Source: Paraglaciecola sp.
GTDB lineage: Bacteria; Pseudomonadota; Gammaproteobacteria; Enterobacterales; Alteromonadaceae
Direction of reading: 5' to 3'
Length of the DNA stretch: 44,680 bases
NCBI RefSeq assembly: GCF_030730205.1
Contig: NZ_JANQVQ010000169.1
Location: 1 to 44,680, forward strand
In this document: piece by piece, positions 1 to 7,469 of the stretch
Layout: each line of letters opens with the position of its first letter
How positions within the stretch are numbered: the first letter of the stretch is position 1
Notes under the pieces: generated by a model
Databases searched by the model: none
Seen by the model: the letters and a program-made list of their open reading frames with translations, nothing else
What the model was told of the DNA's origin: nothing
Position numbers and translations under genes: made by a program

Positions 1-1
1 T

Positions 2-127
2 GGACTTGATGGCCTTAAAATGGACATGCAGTATTTTACTGATAAAAGGCCAAGCTATTACTGCTTTTCAAATCAAACACAAGAAATGACAGCAGCAGAA
101 ATTATGGCGTATTTTGCTAAAGAGTGA
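2..127 (+). CDS. C-terminal fragment of an unrecognised protein
   Basis: An open frame runs in from the left edge and stops at TGA 125-127, giving the last 41 residues of a protein that starts outside the window. The tail ends in AAEIMAYFAKE and looks like a soluble, helical C-terminus. I do not recognise the family and assign no function. That it is coding is inferred only from the open frame, the lack of other genes here and its orientation with the following genes. Confidence 0.45.
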   Translation, partial: GLDGLKMDMQYFTDKRPSYYCFSNQTQEMTAAEIMAYFAKE

Positions 128-302
128 GCTTGGCAATGGCGACTAAAGCTTGTATTTTTGCATTATGGGCCAATATCCAGCGCGTTGTTATTTAGGGCTC
201 GTAGACGTGTCTCAATGAATTTGTGAGCTTGGCAGTAAGATTGCGGTTATGATAGCTGGTACTGCTAATTTTAGGTTTTTTATCAGGGTAATAAGGAGAG
301 TT

Positions 303-992
303 ATGAAAAAGTTATTGCTATCAAGTGTGTTGTTATTGACTGCCTGTGGTCCTACACCACCTCATCACCCAGCGCAGCAGCGGCAAATTACGGTAACTGG
401 CGTGGGCAGCGCGGTGAGTGTGCCAGACCAGTTCAACTTCACTGTGGTCATTGAAGAACGAGGTGAAACAGCTAGCGACCTAAATCGCATAGTTAATGAA
501 AAAACCAATCAAGTCATCGAGCAGTTAAAAAAGCTAGATGTAAAAGAAAAAAATATTCAAAGCTTACAGGTGCAGTTTAATCCTTGGGTAGAATATAATG
601 GCCAAACCCAAGAGCAAAAGGGCTTTATACTCAGTCGTCGTATTGATATCACCCTAGATAAATTGTCTTTGTACGACAAAGCCATTGATAGTGTATTGAA
701 ACTTAATATTACGCGTATTGAAGGCTTTAGCTACTCAAACAGCAAAGCTTACGAACATTATCAGAGTGCGATAGAGCAGGCGTTGCAAGACGCGCAGCAA
801 CGTGCTGAACACATGGCTGAGGTGTTAGATTTAGAATTAGGAAGCGCCATAACCGTGTCTGAGCAATCACAAGGTCAGGCGATGCAAGCCAAAAACACCA
901 TGAGACTGCGCTCCATGGCAGAATCTAGCTCATTACCGGGCGAGATGAATACCACGGCGCAAGTGTCAGTGGTTTTTGAATTAGTTGATTAG
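303..992 (+). CDS. SIMPL-domain (DUF541, YggE-like) lipoprotein
   Basis: A 229-residue protein with a lipoprotein signal: MKK, a hydrophobic stretch and lipobox LTAC with the lipidated cysteine at residue 15. The mature part matches the SIMPL/DUF541 pattern, opening with ITVTGVGSAVSVPDQ, followed by an alternating beta/helix body and a closing strand VSVVFELVD. E. coli YggE of this family is linked to oxidative stress defence, but the biochemical role is not settled. The frame is open upstream to 249, but ATG 303 is chosen because AAGGAGAG (293-300) lies just before it and only this start puts the signal peptide at the N-terminus. It may be transcribed with the methionine sulfoxide reductase that begins 20 bp downstream. 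Confidence 0.85.
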   Translation: MKKLLLSSVLLLTACGPTPPHHPAQQRQITVTGVGSAVSVPDQFNFTVVIEERGETASDLNRIVNEKTNQVIEQLKKLDVKEKNIQSLQVQFNPWVEYNGQTQEQKGFILSRRIDITLDKLSLYDKAIDSVLKLNITRIEGFSYSNSKAYEHYQSAIEQALQDAQQRAEHMAEVLDLELGSAITVSEQSQGQAMQAKNTMRLRSMAESSSLPGEMNTTAQVSVVFELVD

Positions 993-1012
993 TGACATTA
1001 ATGAGAGAGTGA

Positions 1013-1477
1013 ATGAGTCAAACCAAACAACAACAGTATGCTGAACTTGCCCAACAGGCAGCATCTTTAGTGGCCGATGAGCCTGATATGATTGCTAATA
1101 TGGCTAATATTAGCGCTTTATTATATTGGGCCTTGGATGACGTTAATTGGGCGGGTTTTTATCTAATGAAAGACGAGCAATTAGTGCTTGGCCCTTTTCA
1201 TGGTAAACCTGCTTGTATTCGCATTCCCATTGGTAAAGGCGTATGCGGCACGGCTGTGTCTGAGAAAAAAGTGCAGTTAGTGCATGATGTACATGAGTTT
1301 TCAGGGCATATTGCCTGCGATGCGGCTTCAAACTCAGAAGTTGTGTTGCCAGTTTATAGAAACGGGGCTGTGGTTGCAGTGCTTGATATTGATAGCCCCT
1401 TAATTGGTCGCTTTGATCTGGCCGACGTAGAAGGTTTACAGCGAATTGTAAACAGTTTAGAAGCGAGTATGTTGTGA
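1013..1477 (+). CDS. msrC: Free methionine-(R)-sulfoxide reductase (GAF-domain fRMsr)
   Basis: A single GAF domain of 154 residues that should reduce free L-methionine-(R)-sulfoxide in the cytoplasm. The three cysteines of the family are present: Cys68 in PACIRI, Cys78 in GKGVCG and Cys102 in IACDAAS. Their spacing (10 and 24) equals that of E. coli Cys84, Cys94 and Cys118, of which the last is the catalytic one. The NWAGFY and VLDIDSP segments are also typical. The stop overlaps the GTG start of the next gene by 4 bases, so the two are probably translationally coupled. Pairing with a SIMPL-domain gene suggests oxidative-damage defence, but that link is inference. Confidence 0.92.
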   Translation: MSQTKQQQYAELAQQAASLVADEPDMIANMANISALLYWALDDVNWAGFYLMKDEQLVLGPFHGKPACIRIPIGKGVCGTAVSEKKVQLVHDVHEFSGHIACDAASNSEVVLPVYRNGAVVAVLDIDSPLIGRFDLADVEGLQRIVNSLEASML

Positions 1478-1761
1478 AGCACTTTGTTGATATCCATGTT
1501 GCATTAGCTACCGTTGAGGACATGGATTATTGGGAAGAGCAGGCTGAAGAAGCCACTGACAAGCTTAATTCTATGTTACATTTGCTGTATGATCATGCCG
1601 ATGAAGACATTGATTCAGAGTCTTTAGAGAATATGATCCAATATATTTGGGAAAATTGGCGACAAGATAGCCATTTACTTGATATAGATGAAGATGATTT
1701 GCACGACTGGGTTGACCAACTATTGGCAACTTGGGATGATGAGCTACAAGAACCTCGATAA
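1474..1761 (+). CDS. Small acidic conserved-type protein upstream of proQ
   Basis: A 95-residue, strongly acidic protein: 29 of 95 residues are Asp or Glu, with many Trp and Leu. It is probably all-helical and cytoplasmic, with no signal peptide. The GTG start overlaps the preceding reductase stop (GTGA, 1474-1477), a common coupling arrangement, and proQ begins 20 bp after its stop. I do not recognise a named domain. Position between a reductase and an RNA chaperone, and the high negative charge, leave open a role as a partner of a basic protein such as ProQ, but nothing in the sequence shows that. Confidence 0.75.
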   Translation: MKHFVDIHVALATVEDMDYWEEQAEEATDKLNSMLHLLYDHADEDIDSESLENMIQYIWENWRQDSHLLDIDEDDLHDWVDQLLATWDDELQEPR

Positions 1762-1781
1762 CTTACACACTAGAAGAATTA

Positions 1782-2426
1782 ATGGATACTCCACAGAAAT
1801 TTTCAAATAGCAAAGAAGTGCTCGCTTTTTTAGCTGAGACATTCCCGGCCTGTTTTAGCATTCAAGGTCAAGCAAAGCCTCTCAAAATTGGTATTTTCCA
1901 AGATTTAGCGCAAAGGCTAGATGATGAAGAAAGAGTCAGTAAAACATTGTTGCGTTCTTCATTACGCCATTACACCAATAGCTGGCGTTATTTGCAGTCA
2001 ATTGTTGAAGGGCAACAACGGGTCGATTTAGACGGTAATGACGTTGCCGTTATTGAAAAAGATCACGCTGAACATGCCAAAAAGCAATTAGACGAAAGCC
2101 GCGCATTGGTTGCTGAAAAACGCAAAGAACAACAAGCCAAAAAGCCGCCTGCAAAGAAAAGTTACAAAAATAAAGAGCAAGCCAAGCCTAAATCGGTAGA
2201 AAAACCGGTGAAAAAGCCTGAACCTGCTATTAAGTTGCCCCCCGCAGAAAAACTCAGCGCAGAACATTTAGTCGTTGGCACCTTAGTAACCGTAAAAATT
2301 GGTAAAACGCCGATGCCTGCTTCTATCACTGACGTGAACAAAGATGGTGTGCAGGTGCAACTTGATACAGGAATGGTGGTCAAAGTCCAGGTTGATAATC
2401 TTAGGTTGGCACGCGCCAAGAGGTAG
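1782..2426 (+). CDS. proQ: RNA chaperone ProQ
   Basis: A 214-residue protein with the ProQ layout. The N-terminal FinO-type RNA-binding domain (about residues 1-115) contains the LAETFPACF, LKIGIFQDLAQRL and LRSSLRHYTNSWRYL segments. A Lys/Pro/Ala-rich basic linker follows (about 110-155). A C-terminal Tudor-like domain (about 160-214) contains LVVGTLVTVKIG and ends in LRLARAKR. In E. coli ProQ binds structured sRNAs and 3' ends and stabilises them. Here it lies 5 bp upstream of prc, the same proQ-prc pairing seen in E. coli. That makes the assignment firm. Confidence 0.96.
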   Translation: MDTPQKFSNSKEVLAFLAETFPACFSIQGQAKPLKIGIFQDLAQRLDDEERVSKTLLRSSLRHYTNSWRYLQSIVEGQQRVDLDGNDVAVIEKDHAEHAKKQLDESRALVAEKRKEQQAKKPPAKKSYKNKEQAKPKSVEKPVKKPEPAIKLPPAEKLSAEHLVVGTLVTVKIGKTPMPASITDVNKDGVQVQLDTGMVVKVQVDNLRLARAKR

Positions 2427-2431
2427 TAAGT

Positions 2432-4471
2432 ATGATGAAATCGATTCGTTTGTCTGTCATTTCCGCATTAGTGTTAATGGGGACAAATGCAGTAGCTATT
2501 GAAAACAGTGAAAGTGTTAAAGGTTTGCCACATCTTGAACAAGAGTCTCAGCACTCCGTTTCTGCAAAACGCATTTCTTCTCAGTTTTTACGGGCGCATT
2601 ACAAACCAATTGATTTGGACGACTCTTTATCACAGGTCATTTTTAACCGTTATCTTCGTTCGATTGATTTTAATCGTAATGTTTTTACCGAAGCTGATAT
2701 TAAAAAATTTGAAAAGTATTCAACCCAGTTTGATGATGCGATTGAAGTAGGCGATTTATCCATTGCTTATGAAATGTACCAGCTCAACATGGAAAAGCGC
2801 GAAAAACGTTTTGAATACGCTTTAACGCTGTTAGATAAAGAATTCGATTATGAAGTGGCTAATGATGCATTTTTGTTTGACCGTGAAGATGCACCGTGGC
2901 CTAAAGATGAAGCAGAGCTAAACGAATTGTGGCGTCAGCGTGTCAAATACGATGCCTTAAATCTGAAGTTAGCGGGCAAAGATTGGCCTAAAATTCAAGA
3001 ATTACTAAACAAACGTTATGAAAGAGCAATAAAACGTTTAACGCAAACCAGCAGTGAAGACGTTTTTCAAATTGTGATGAATTCTTTTGCTCGTGCAATT
3101 GAAGCGCACACCAGTTACTTGTCACCTCGCAATGCCGAACGTTTTCAAATGGAAATGAATTTATCCTTTGAGGGTATTGGTGCAGTTTTACTCAGTGAAG
3201 ACGATTACACCGTTATTCGTAGCGTGGTGCCGGGTGGACCTGCCGACAAATCTCAAAAAATTAAACCCGAAGATAAAATTGTGGGTGTTGCCCAAGACGA
3301 CGAAGAATTTGTTGATGTGATTGGCTGGCGCTTGGATGAAGTTGTCGAGTTAATTAAAGGTCCAAAGGGCAGTGTAGTGCGCTTGCAAATTGTTAAAGGC
3401 TCAGGCGAAAACACTACCCCAGACGTTGTCGCTTTGATGCGTGACAAAATCAAATTAGAAGATAAAGCGGCTAAATCAGACGTTTATGTGCCGGAAACAG
3501 GTCCACATAAAGGCGAAAAATTAGGCGTGATTACGATCCCATCTTTTTACAATAATCTGCATGCAGATGTACAAAAAGAAATAGAAAAACTTAACGCAGA
3601 GCAGGTCAATGGCATCATTGTTGATCTTCGCGGCAACGGCGGTGGTTCGTTAACTGAAGCTACCTTACTTACGGGGCTGTTTATTGACAAAGGTCCTGTA
3701 GTCCAAATTCGCGACGGTGCGGGTCGTATCCGCATTGAAGAAGATGTAGACGGTAAGGTGTTTTATGATGGACCCTTAACTGTGCTAGTTGATAGATACA
3801 GTGCCTCAGCTTCTGAAATTTTTGCTGCTGCGCTACAAGACTATAACCGTGCGCTTATCTTAGGTGAACAAACCTACGGTAAAGGGACTGTGCAGCAGCA
3901 CCGTGGTTTAGGCCGAATATACGACCTGTATGAGAATCCGCTGGGTAGTGTGCAATTCACTATTGCTAAGTTCTACCGCATTGATGGCGGTAGCACACAG
4001 CACATGGGTGTGATCCCTGATGTGTTGTTTCCTTCGCCTATTGATCCTAAAGATTGGGGTGAAAGCCAAGAAGAAACAGCCTTACCTTGGGATAGTATCG
4101 CCAGAGCAAACTATACTACGTTTGGTGAAACGAAAACCGTAGCCCAACAACTTGCGCAAAAACATGATGTGCGAGTTAAGCAAGACCCGGAGTTTGCTTA
4201 TATTTTTGAAGACATCGAACGCTACAAAGTAAAAAAGTCTGACAAGACCATTTCATTGGTTGAATCCGAGCGTTTGAAAGAGAAAAATGAAGCAGAGGCG
4301 CGTAACCTGACCCGCGCAAATGAGCGTTTAAAACGACAAGGGCTTGAACCAGTCAAATCCCTTGATGATTTACCTGAAGATCTACCTGAAATCGATCCAT
4401 TTCTTGACGAAGCCGCAAGTATTACTTACGACCTACTGACCACAGGAAAGTACGCAATTAATCAAAAATAA
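2432..4471 (+). CDS. prc: Tail-specific (C-terminal processing) periplasmic protease Prc/Tsp
   Basis: A 679-residue S41 peptidase, close to E. coli Prc (682). It has an N-terminal signal peptide, a helical N-terminal domain, a PDZ domain (about residues 245-330, with FEGIGAVL and VVPGGPADKS) and the peptidase core. The catalytic dyad is visible: Ser459 in YSASASE and Lys484 in TYGKGTVQQ, 25 residues apart as in E. coli. The enzyme degrades proteins from their C-termini in the periplasm, and in E. coli it trims FtsI and turns over peptidoglycan hydrolases. It follows proQ by 5 bp and ends just before a strong terminator. ATG 2435 is an equally possible start. Confidence 0.96.
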   Translation: MMKSIRLSVISALVLMGTNAVAIENSESVKGLPHLEQESQHSVSAKRISSQFLRAHYKPIDLDDSLSQVIFNRYLRSIDFNRNVFTEADIKKFEKYSTQFDDAIEVGDLSIAYEMYQLNMEKREKRFEYALTLLDKEFDYEVANDAFLFDREDAPWPKDEAELNELWRQRVKYDALNLKLAGKDWPKIQELLNKRYERAIKRLTQTSSEDVFQIVMNSFARAIEAHTSYLSPRNAERFQMEMNLSFEGIGAVLLSEDDYTVIRSVVPGGPADKSQKIKPEDKIVGVAQDDEEFVDVIGWRLDEVVELIKGPKGSVVRLQIVKGSGENTTPDVVALMRDKIKLEDKAAKSDVYVPETGPHKGEKLGVITIPSFYNNLHADVQKEIEKLNAEQVNGIIVDLRGNGGGSLTEATLLTGLFIDKGPVVQIRDGAGRIRIEEDVDGKVFYDGPLTVLVDRYSASASEIFAAALQDYNRALILGEQTYGKGTVQQHRGLGRIYDLYENPLGSVQFTIAKFYRIDGGSTQHMGVIPDVLFPSPIDPKDWGESQEETALPWDSIARANYTTFGETKTVAQQLAQKHDVRVKQDPEFAYIFEDIERYKVKKSDKTISLVESERLKEKNEAEARNLTRANERLKRQGLEPVKSLDDLPEDLPEIDPFLDEAASITYDLLTTGKYAINQK

Positions 4472-4484
4472 TGATACTGAGCAG

Positions 4485-4514
4485 AAAAAGGGCTATTTCC
4501 AATAGCCCTTTTTT
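4485..4514 (+). terminator. Rho-independent terminator of the proQ-prc run
   Basis: A-rich left arm and AGGGCTATT (4489-4497), loop TCC, then AATAGCCCT followed by a T run to 4514. The perfect stem and T tract directly after prc make this a clear terminator. Confidence 0.92.
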
Positions 4515-4557
4515 ACTTTATTTAAAACAACAAAAAAATAATAACAATAGGTGACAG

Positions 4558-5910
4558 ATGAGTGCACGTGGTGAATTTTCATCCAGAATTGGATTTATAC
4601 TGGCGGCAGCAGGCTCGGCGGTTGGATTAGGCAATATTTGGGGTTTTCCTACCCAAGTTGCCAGTAATGGTGGCGCCGCTTTTGTTTTGGTTTATATTAT
4701 TCTTGCCTTTGTACTGGCGTATCCTGTGTTAATGGCAGAACTAATAATTGGTCGTGCAACGCGGTCAAATATGGTTGATGCTCTAGGACAAATTACGGGT
4801 AGCAAAGTAGGGCGACTAGCTGGTGTATGGGGCTTTATTACCGTATCACTCATTCTTGCGTTTTATGCGCTGGTTGCTGGTGTGATGATTTCTTTTTGCC
4901 TTGCCCCCTTAGCTGAGTTATTAGGCTTAAACAGTGCAACCGCTTGGTTAACGGCTGATTTGTCTTCTGAAGATGCCATCGGGCGCAATATACTTTTTTG
5001 TGGCTTATTTTTAGCCCTAACTGCCAGCATCGTATCTGGTGGCGTTAAAGATGGAATAGAGCGTTGGTCTGTTAGACTAATGCCAGCTTTGTTCATCATC
5101 ATTACTTTACTGATTGTCTATGTACTTACTCTAGACGGTGCGATGGAAGGCTTGCGTCACTATGTATTACCTGATTTTTCAAAAATACTCAGTCCTGACT
5201 TATTGATCAGCGCCATGGGGCAAGCGTTCTTCTCTATGTCTTTGGGTGTAGGGACGATGTTGGTATATGGTTCTTATATTTCAAAGCAAGAAAAATTACC
5301 TAACCTTGGTGCGGCCGTGGCATTTGTTGATATTGGCGTTGCGGTACTTGCGGGATTATTAATTATTCCAGCGATGTATGTTGCATTGCATAGCGGTGTA
5401 CAAATTTTTGGTGAGAATGGGGAATACATTGCCGGACCAGGACTTATTTTTGCGGTATTACCTGCTTTTTTTGAAACCATGGGTATGATCGGCAATGTAG
5501 TGGCTTTTGCCTTTTTTGCTTTGATGATCATTGCGGCCGTGACGTCGTCTATCTCTATGTTAGAAGTGCCAGTGGCCTACGTGGTTGAAAGTAAAGGCCT
5601 AGGGCGTAAACGCTCAGTATGGTTTTTAGCCCTAGGTATTTATGCTCTCAGTTGTATTATTGCCACTAACTTTAATGCGTTATTTGGCTTAGTGATTGCG
5701 ATTACAACAGAGTACAGTCAGCCTTTATTAGGTTTGGTATTGTGTATATTTACGGGTTGGGTGTGGAAGAGAGACCAAATATTAGCAGAACTTAAAGAAG
5801 GTGATCCTTCTGCTGAGCAAGGATTATTTTGGAAAATTTGGCCTTGGTATGTTCGATTTGTTTGCCCGGTGGTCATTGTAGTGATGTTTTATCGTTCGGT
5901 AATTGGTTAA
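4558..5910 (+). CDS. Sodium-dependent transporter, NSS (SNF) family
   Basis: A 450-residue polytopic inner-membrane protein of the neurotransmitter:sodium symporter family. Near the N-terminus is the hallmark GSAVGLGNIWGFP segment, which in LeuT-fold carriers forms TM1 and part of the sodium and substrate sites. It is followed by NGGAAFVLVY (TM2) and about ten more hydrophobic stretches. The length fits the shorter bacterial NSS members such as MhsT rather than LeuT. Such carriers import amino acids with Na+; the substrate cannot be read from sequence. The gene starts 43 bp after the prc terminator, and an NhaC-type antiporter begins 13 bp after its stop, so the two are probably co-transcribed. 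Confidence 0.93.
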   Translation: MSARGEFSSRIGFILAAAGSAVGLGNIWGFPTQVASNGGAAFVLVYIILAFVLAYPVLMAELIIGRATRSNMVDALGQITGSKVGRLAGVWGFITVSLILAFYALVAGVMISFCLAPLAELLGLNSATAWLTADLSSEDAIGRNILFCGLFLALTASIVSGGVKDGIERWSVRLMPALFIIITLLIVYVLTLDGAMEGLRHYVLPDFSKILSPDLLISAMGQAFFSMSLGVGTMLVYGSYISKQEKLPNLGAAVAFVDIGVAVLAGLLIIPAMYVALHSGVQIFGENGEYIAGPGLIFAVLPAFFETMGMIGNVVAFAFFALMIIAAVTSSISMLEVPVAYVVESKGLGRKRSVWFLALGIYALSCIIATNFNALFGLVIAITTEYSQPLLGLVLCIFTGWVWKRDQILAELKEGDPSAEQGLFWKIWPWYVRFVCPVVIVVMFYRSVIG

Positions 5911-5923
5911 TAAAGGGTAGTTA

Positions 5924-7402
5924 GTGTTAATGGAAAATAATAATAAACATATTAAAGAAGCTTCATTACTCGATGCGATTGTGCCGATAGTTATTTTAGT
6001 GGGCTTATTGGGCACTTCAGTTTACCTTTTTGGTGAAAACTCCTCTTTTGGTCCCAATCAAATTGCGCTGTTATTGGCAATGGGTATCGCTGCCATTATC
6101 GGTATTAAAAACGGTTATAAATGGGATGATATCGAGAAAGGCATCGTTAAAGGAATTTCTCGCTCTTTGGGCGCTATTTTGATTTTGTTGGCCGTTGGAT
6201 CTTTAATTGGTACCTGGATGTTATCGGGCACTGTACCGACCCTTATTTACTATGGTTTAGACTTACTTAATCCTTCTATGTTTTATGCGGCAAGTTGTTT
6301 AATTTGTGGCATTGTTGCTCTGAGTATTGGAAGTTCTTGGACTACCGCGGCAACAGTGGGTGTGGCACTGATGGGCGTGTCTATTGGTATGGACATGTCA
6401 GCACCCATTACAGCCGGGGCAATCATTTCGGGGGCGTATTTTGGTGATAAAATCTCCCCCCTGTCTGAAACCACTAATCTAGCGCCCGCTATCGCTGGTA
6501 CTAATCTGTTCGAACACATTCAATACATGTTATGGACGACGGTGCCTAGTTTCATACTTGCTCTTATTCTTTTCACTGTTATTGGGTTTGGTTCAGATAT
6601 ACCAGAGTCATCAAGCCGAATTGAAGAAATGCAATTGTTGCTAAATCAAGAATTCAATCTTGGCTTTCATATGTTGATCCCCTTATTTGTTTTGCTAGCG
6701 ATGGCAATACGTAAAGTGCCCGCTTTTCCAGCCGTCGCTATGGGGGCCATTATGGGCGGTATTTGGGCGGCATTATTTCAGCCCGAAGTTATTAGTAAAT
6801 TGTCTGCAGAGGGTATGGATAATATCCAAGGTACCGTTGTTGTTGTGTGGACAGCTTTATTTGATGGCGTGCAATTTGCTACCAGCAGCGAAACACTTAA
6901 CAGCTTGTTGAGCCGTGGCGGTATGTCAAGTATGTTAAATACTATTTGGTTGATTATGTGTGCCATGACGTTTGGCGCAGTACTCGAAAAAGTGGGTTTG
7001 CTTAAGCGAGCAGTGAGCGCGTTTTTAAAAGGCGCTACCACGGCCGGCGATATGGTTACCCGCACAATTTTGACGTGCATTGGCACTAATATCATTACTG
7101 CTGATCAATATATGGCGATTGTAATGCCAGGCAGAATGTACAAAGAAGAGTTTGAGAAACGCGGTTTAAATCAATTAAATTTGTCTCGTAGTTTAGAGGA
7201 TGGTGGCACACTTACGTCCCCCTTAATTCCTTGGAATACCTGTGGTGTGTATATGCAAGGGGTTTTGGCAGTGAGTCCATTAGATTACATTTTCTATGCG
7301 TTTTTTAATTTGATTAACCCTGTGCTTTCTATTATTTATGCTTATTTGGGTATAAAAATTCTTCGTATTCCAGTGCCAAAAAGCGTGTCTACACAAGGCT
7401 AA
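5924..7402 (+). CDS. Na+/H+ antiporter, NhaC family
   Basis: A 492-residue inner-membrane protein with about a dozen hydrophobic segments. Motifs of the NhaC/ArsB-like fold are present, including SIGSSWTTAATVG, ISGAYFGDKISPLSETTNLAPA and, in the second half, LEDGGTLTSPLIPWNTCG. The family exchanges sodium for protons, or in some members couples Na+ or H+ to organic acids such as malate and lactate. Following an NSS sodium symporter by 13 bp, it could export the Na+ that the symporter brings in; that is inference. GTG 5924 has AAAGGG six bases upstream; ATG 5930 two codons later is a possible alternative. Confidence 0.92.
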   Translation: MLMENNNKHIKEASLLDAIVPIVILVGLLGTSVYLFGENSSFGPNQIALLLAMGIAAIIGIKNGYKWDDIEKGIVKGISRSLGAILILLAVGSLIGTWMLSGTVPTLIYYGLDLLNPSMFYAASCLICGIVALSIGSSWTTAATVGVALMGVSIGMDMSAPITAGAIISGAYFGDKISPLSETTNLAPAIAGTNLFEHIQYMLWTTVPSFILALILFTVIGFGSDIPESSSRIEEMQLLLNQEFNLGFHMLIPLFVLLAMAIRKVPAFPAVAMGAIMGGIWAALFQPEVISKLSAEGMDNIQGTVVVVWTALFDGVQFATSSETLNSLLSRGGMSSMLNTIWLIMCAMTFGAVLEKVGLLKRAVSAFLKGATTAGDMVTRTILTCIGTNIITADQYMAIVMPGRMYKEEFEKRGLNQLNLSRSLEDGGTLTSPLIPWNTCGVYMQGVLAVSPLDYIFYAFFNLINPVLSIIYAYLGIKILRIPVPKSVSTQG

Positions 7403-7412
7403 ATTATTTTAG

Positions 7413-7441
7413 AGTGAGTAACGTGTAATTCGGTACTCACT
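7413..7441 (+). terminator. Hairpin between nhaC-type gene and pepN (weak terminator or leader structure)
   Basis: AGTGAGTA (7413-7420) pairs perfectly with TACTCACT (7434-7441) around a 13-base loop. No proper T run follows (TATACCC), so it may be only a partial terminator or a pepN leader hairpin. Confidence 0.35.
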
Positions 7442-7469
7442 TATACCCTATTTATTATCTGAGATCCTT

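Noticed and set aside
124-234. Direct repeat GTGAGCTTGGCA at 124-135 and 223-234
   Set aside because: Only 12 bp, one copy overlaps a stop codon, and there is no flanking symmetry or mobile gene to give it meaning.
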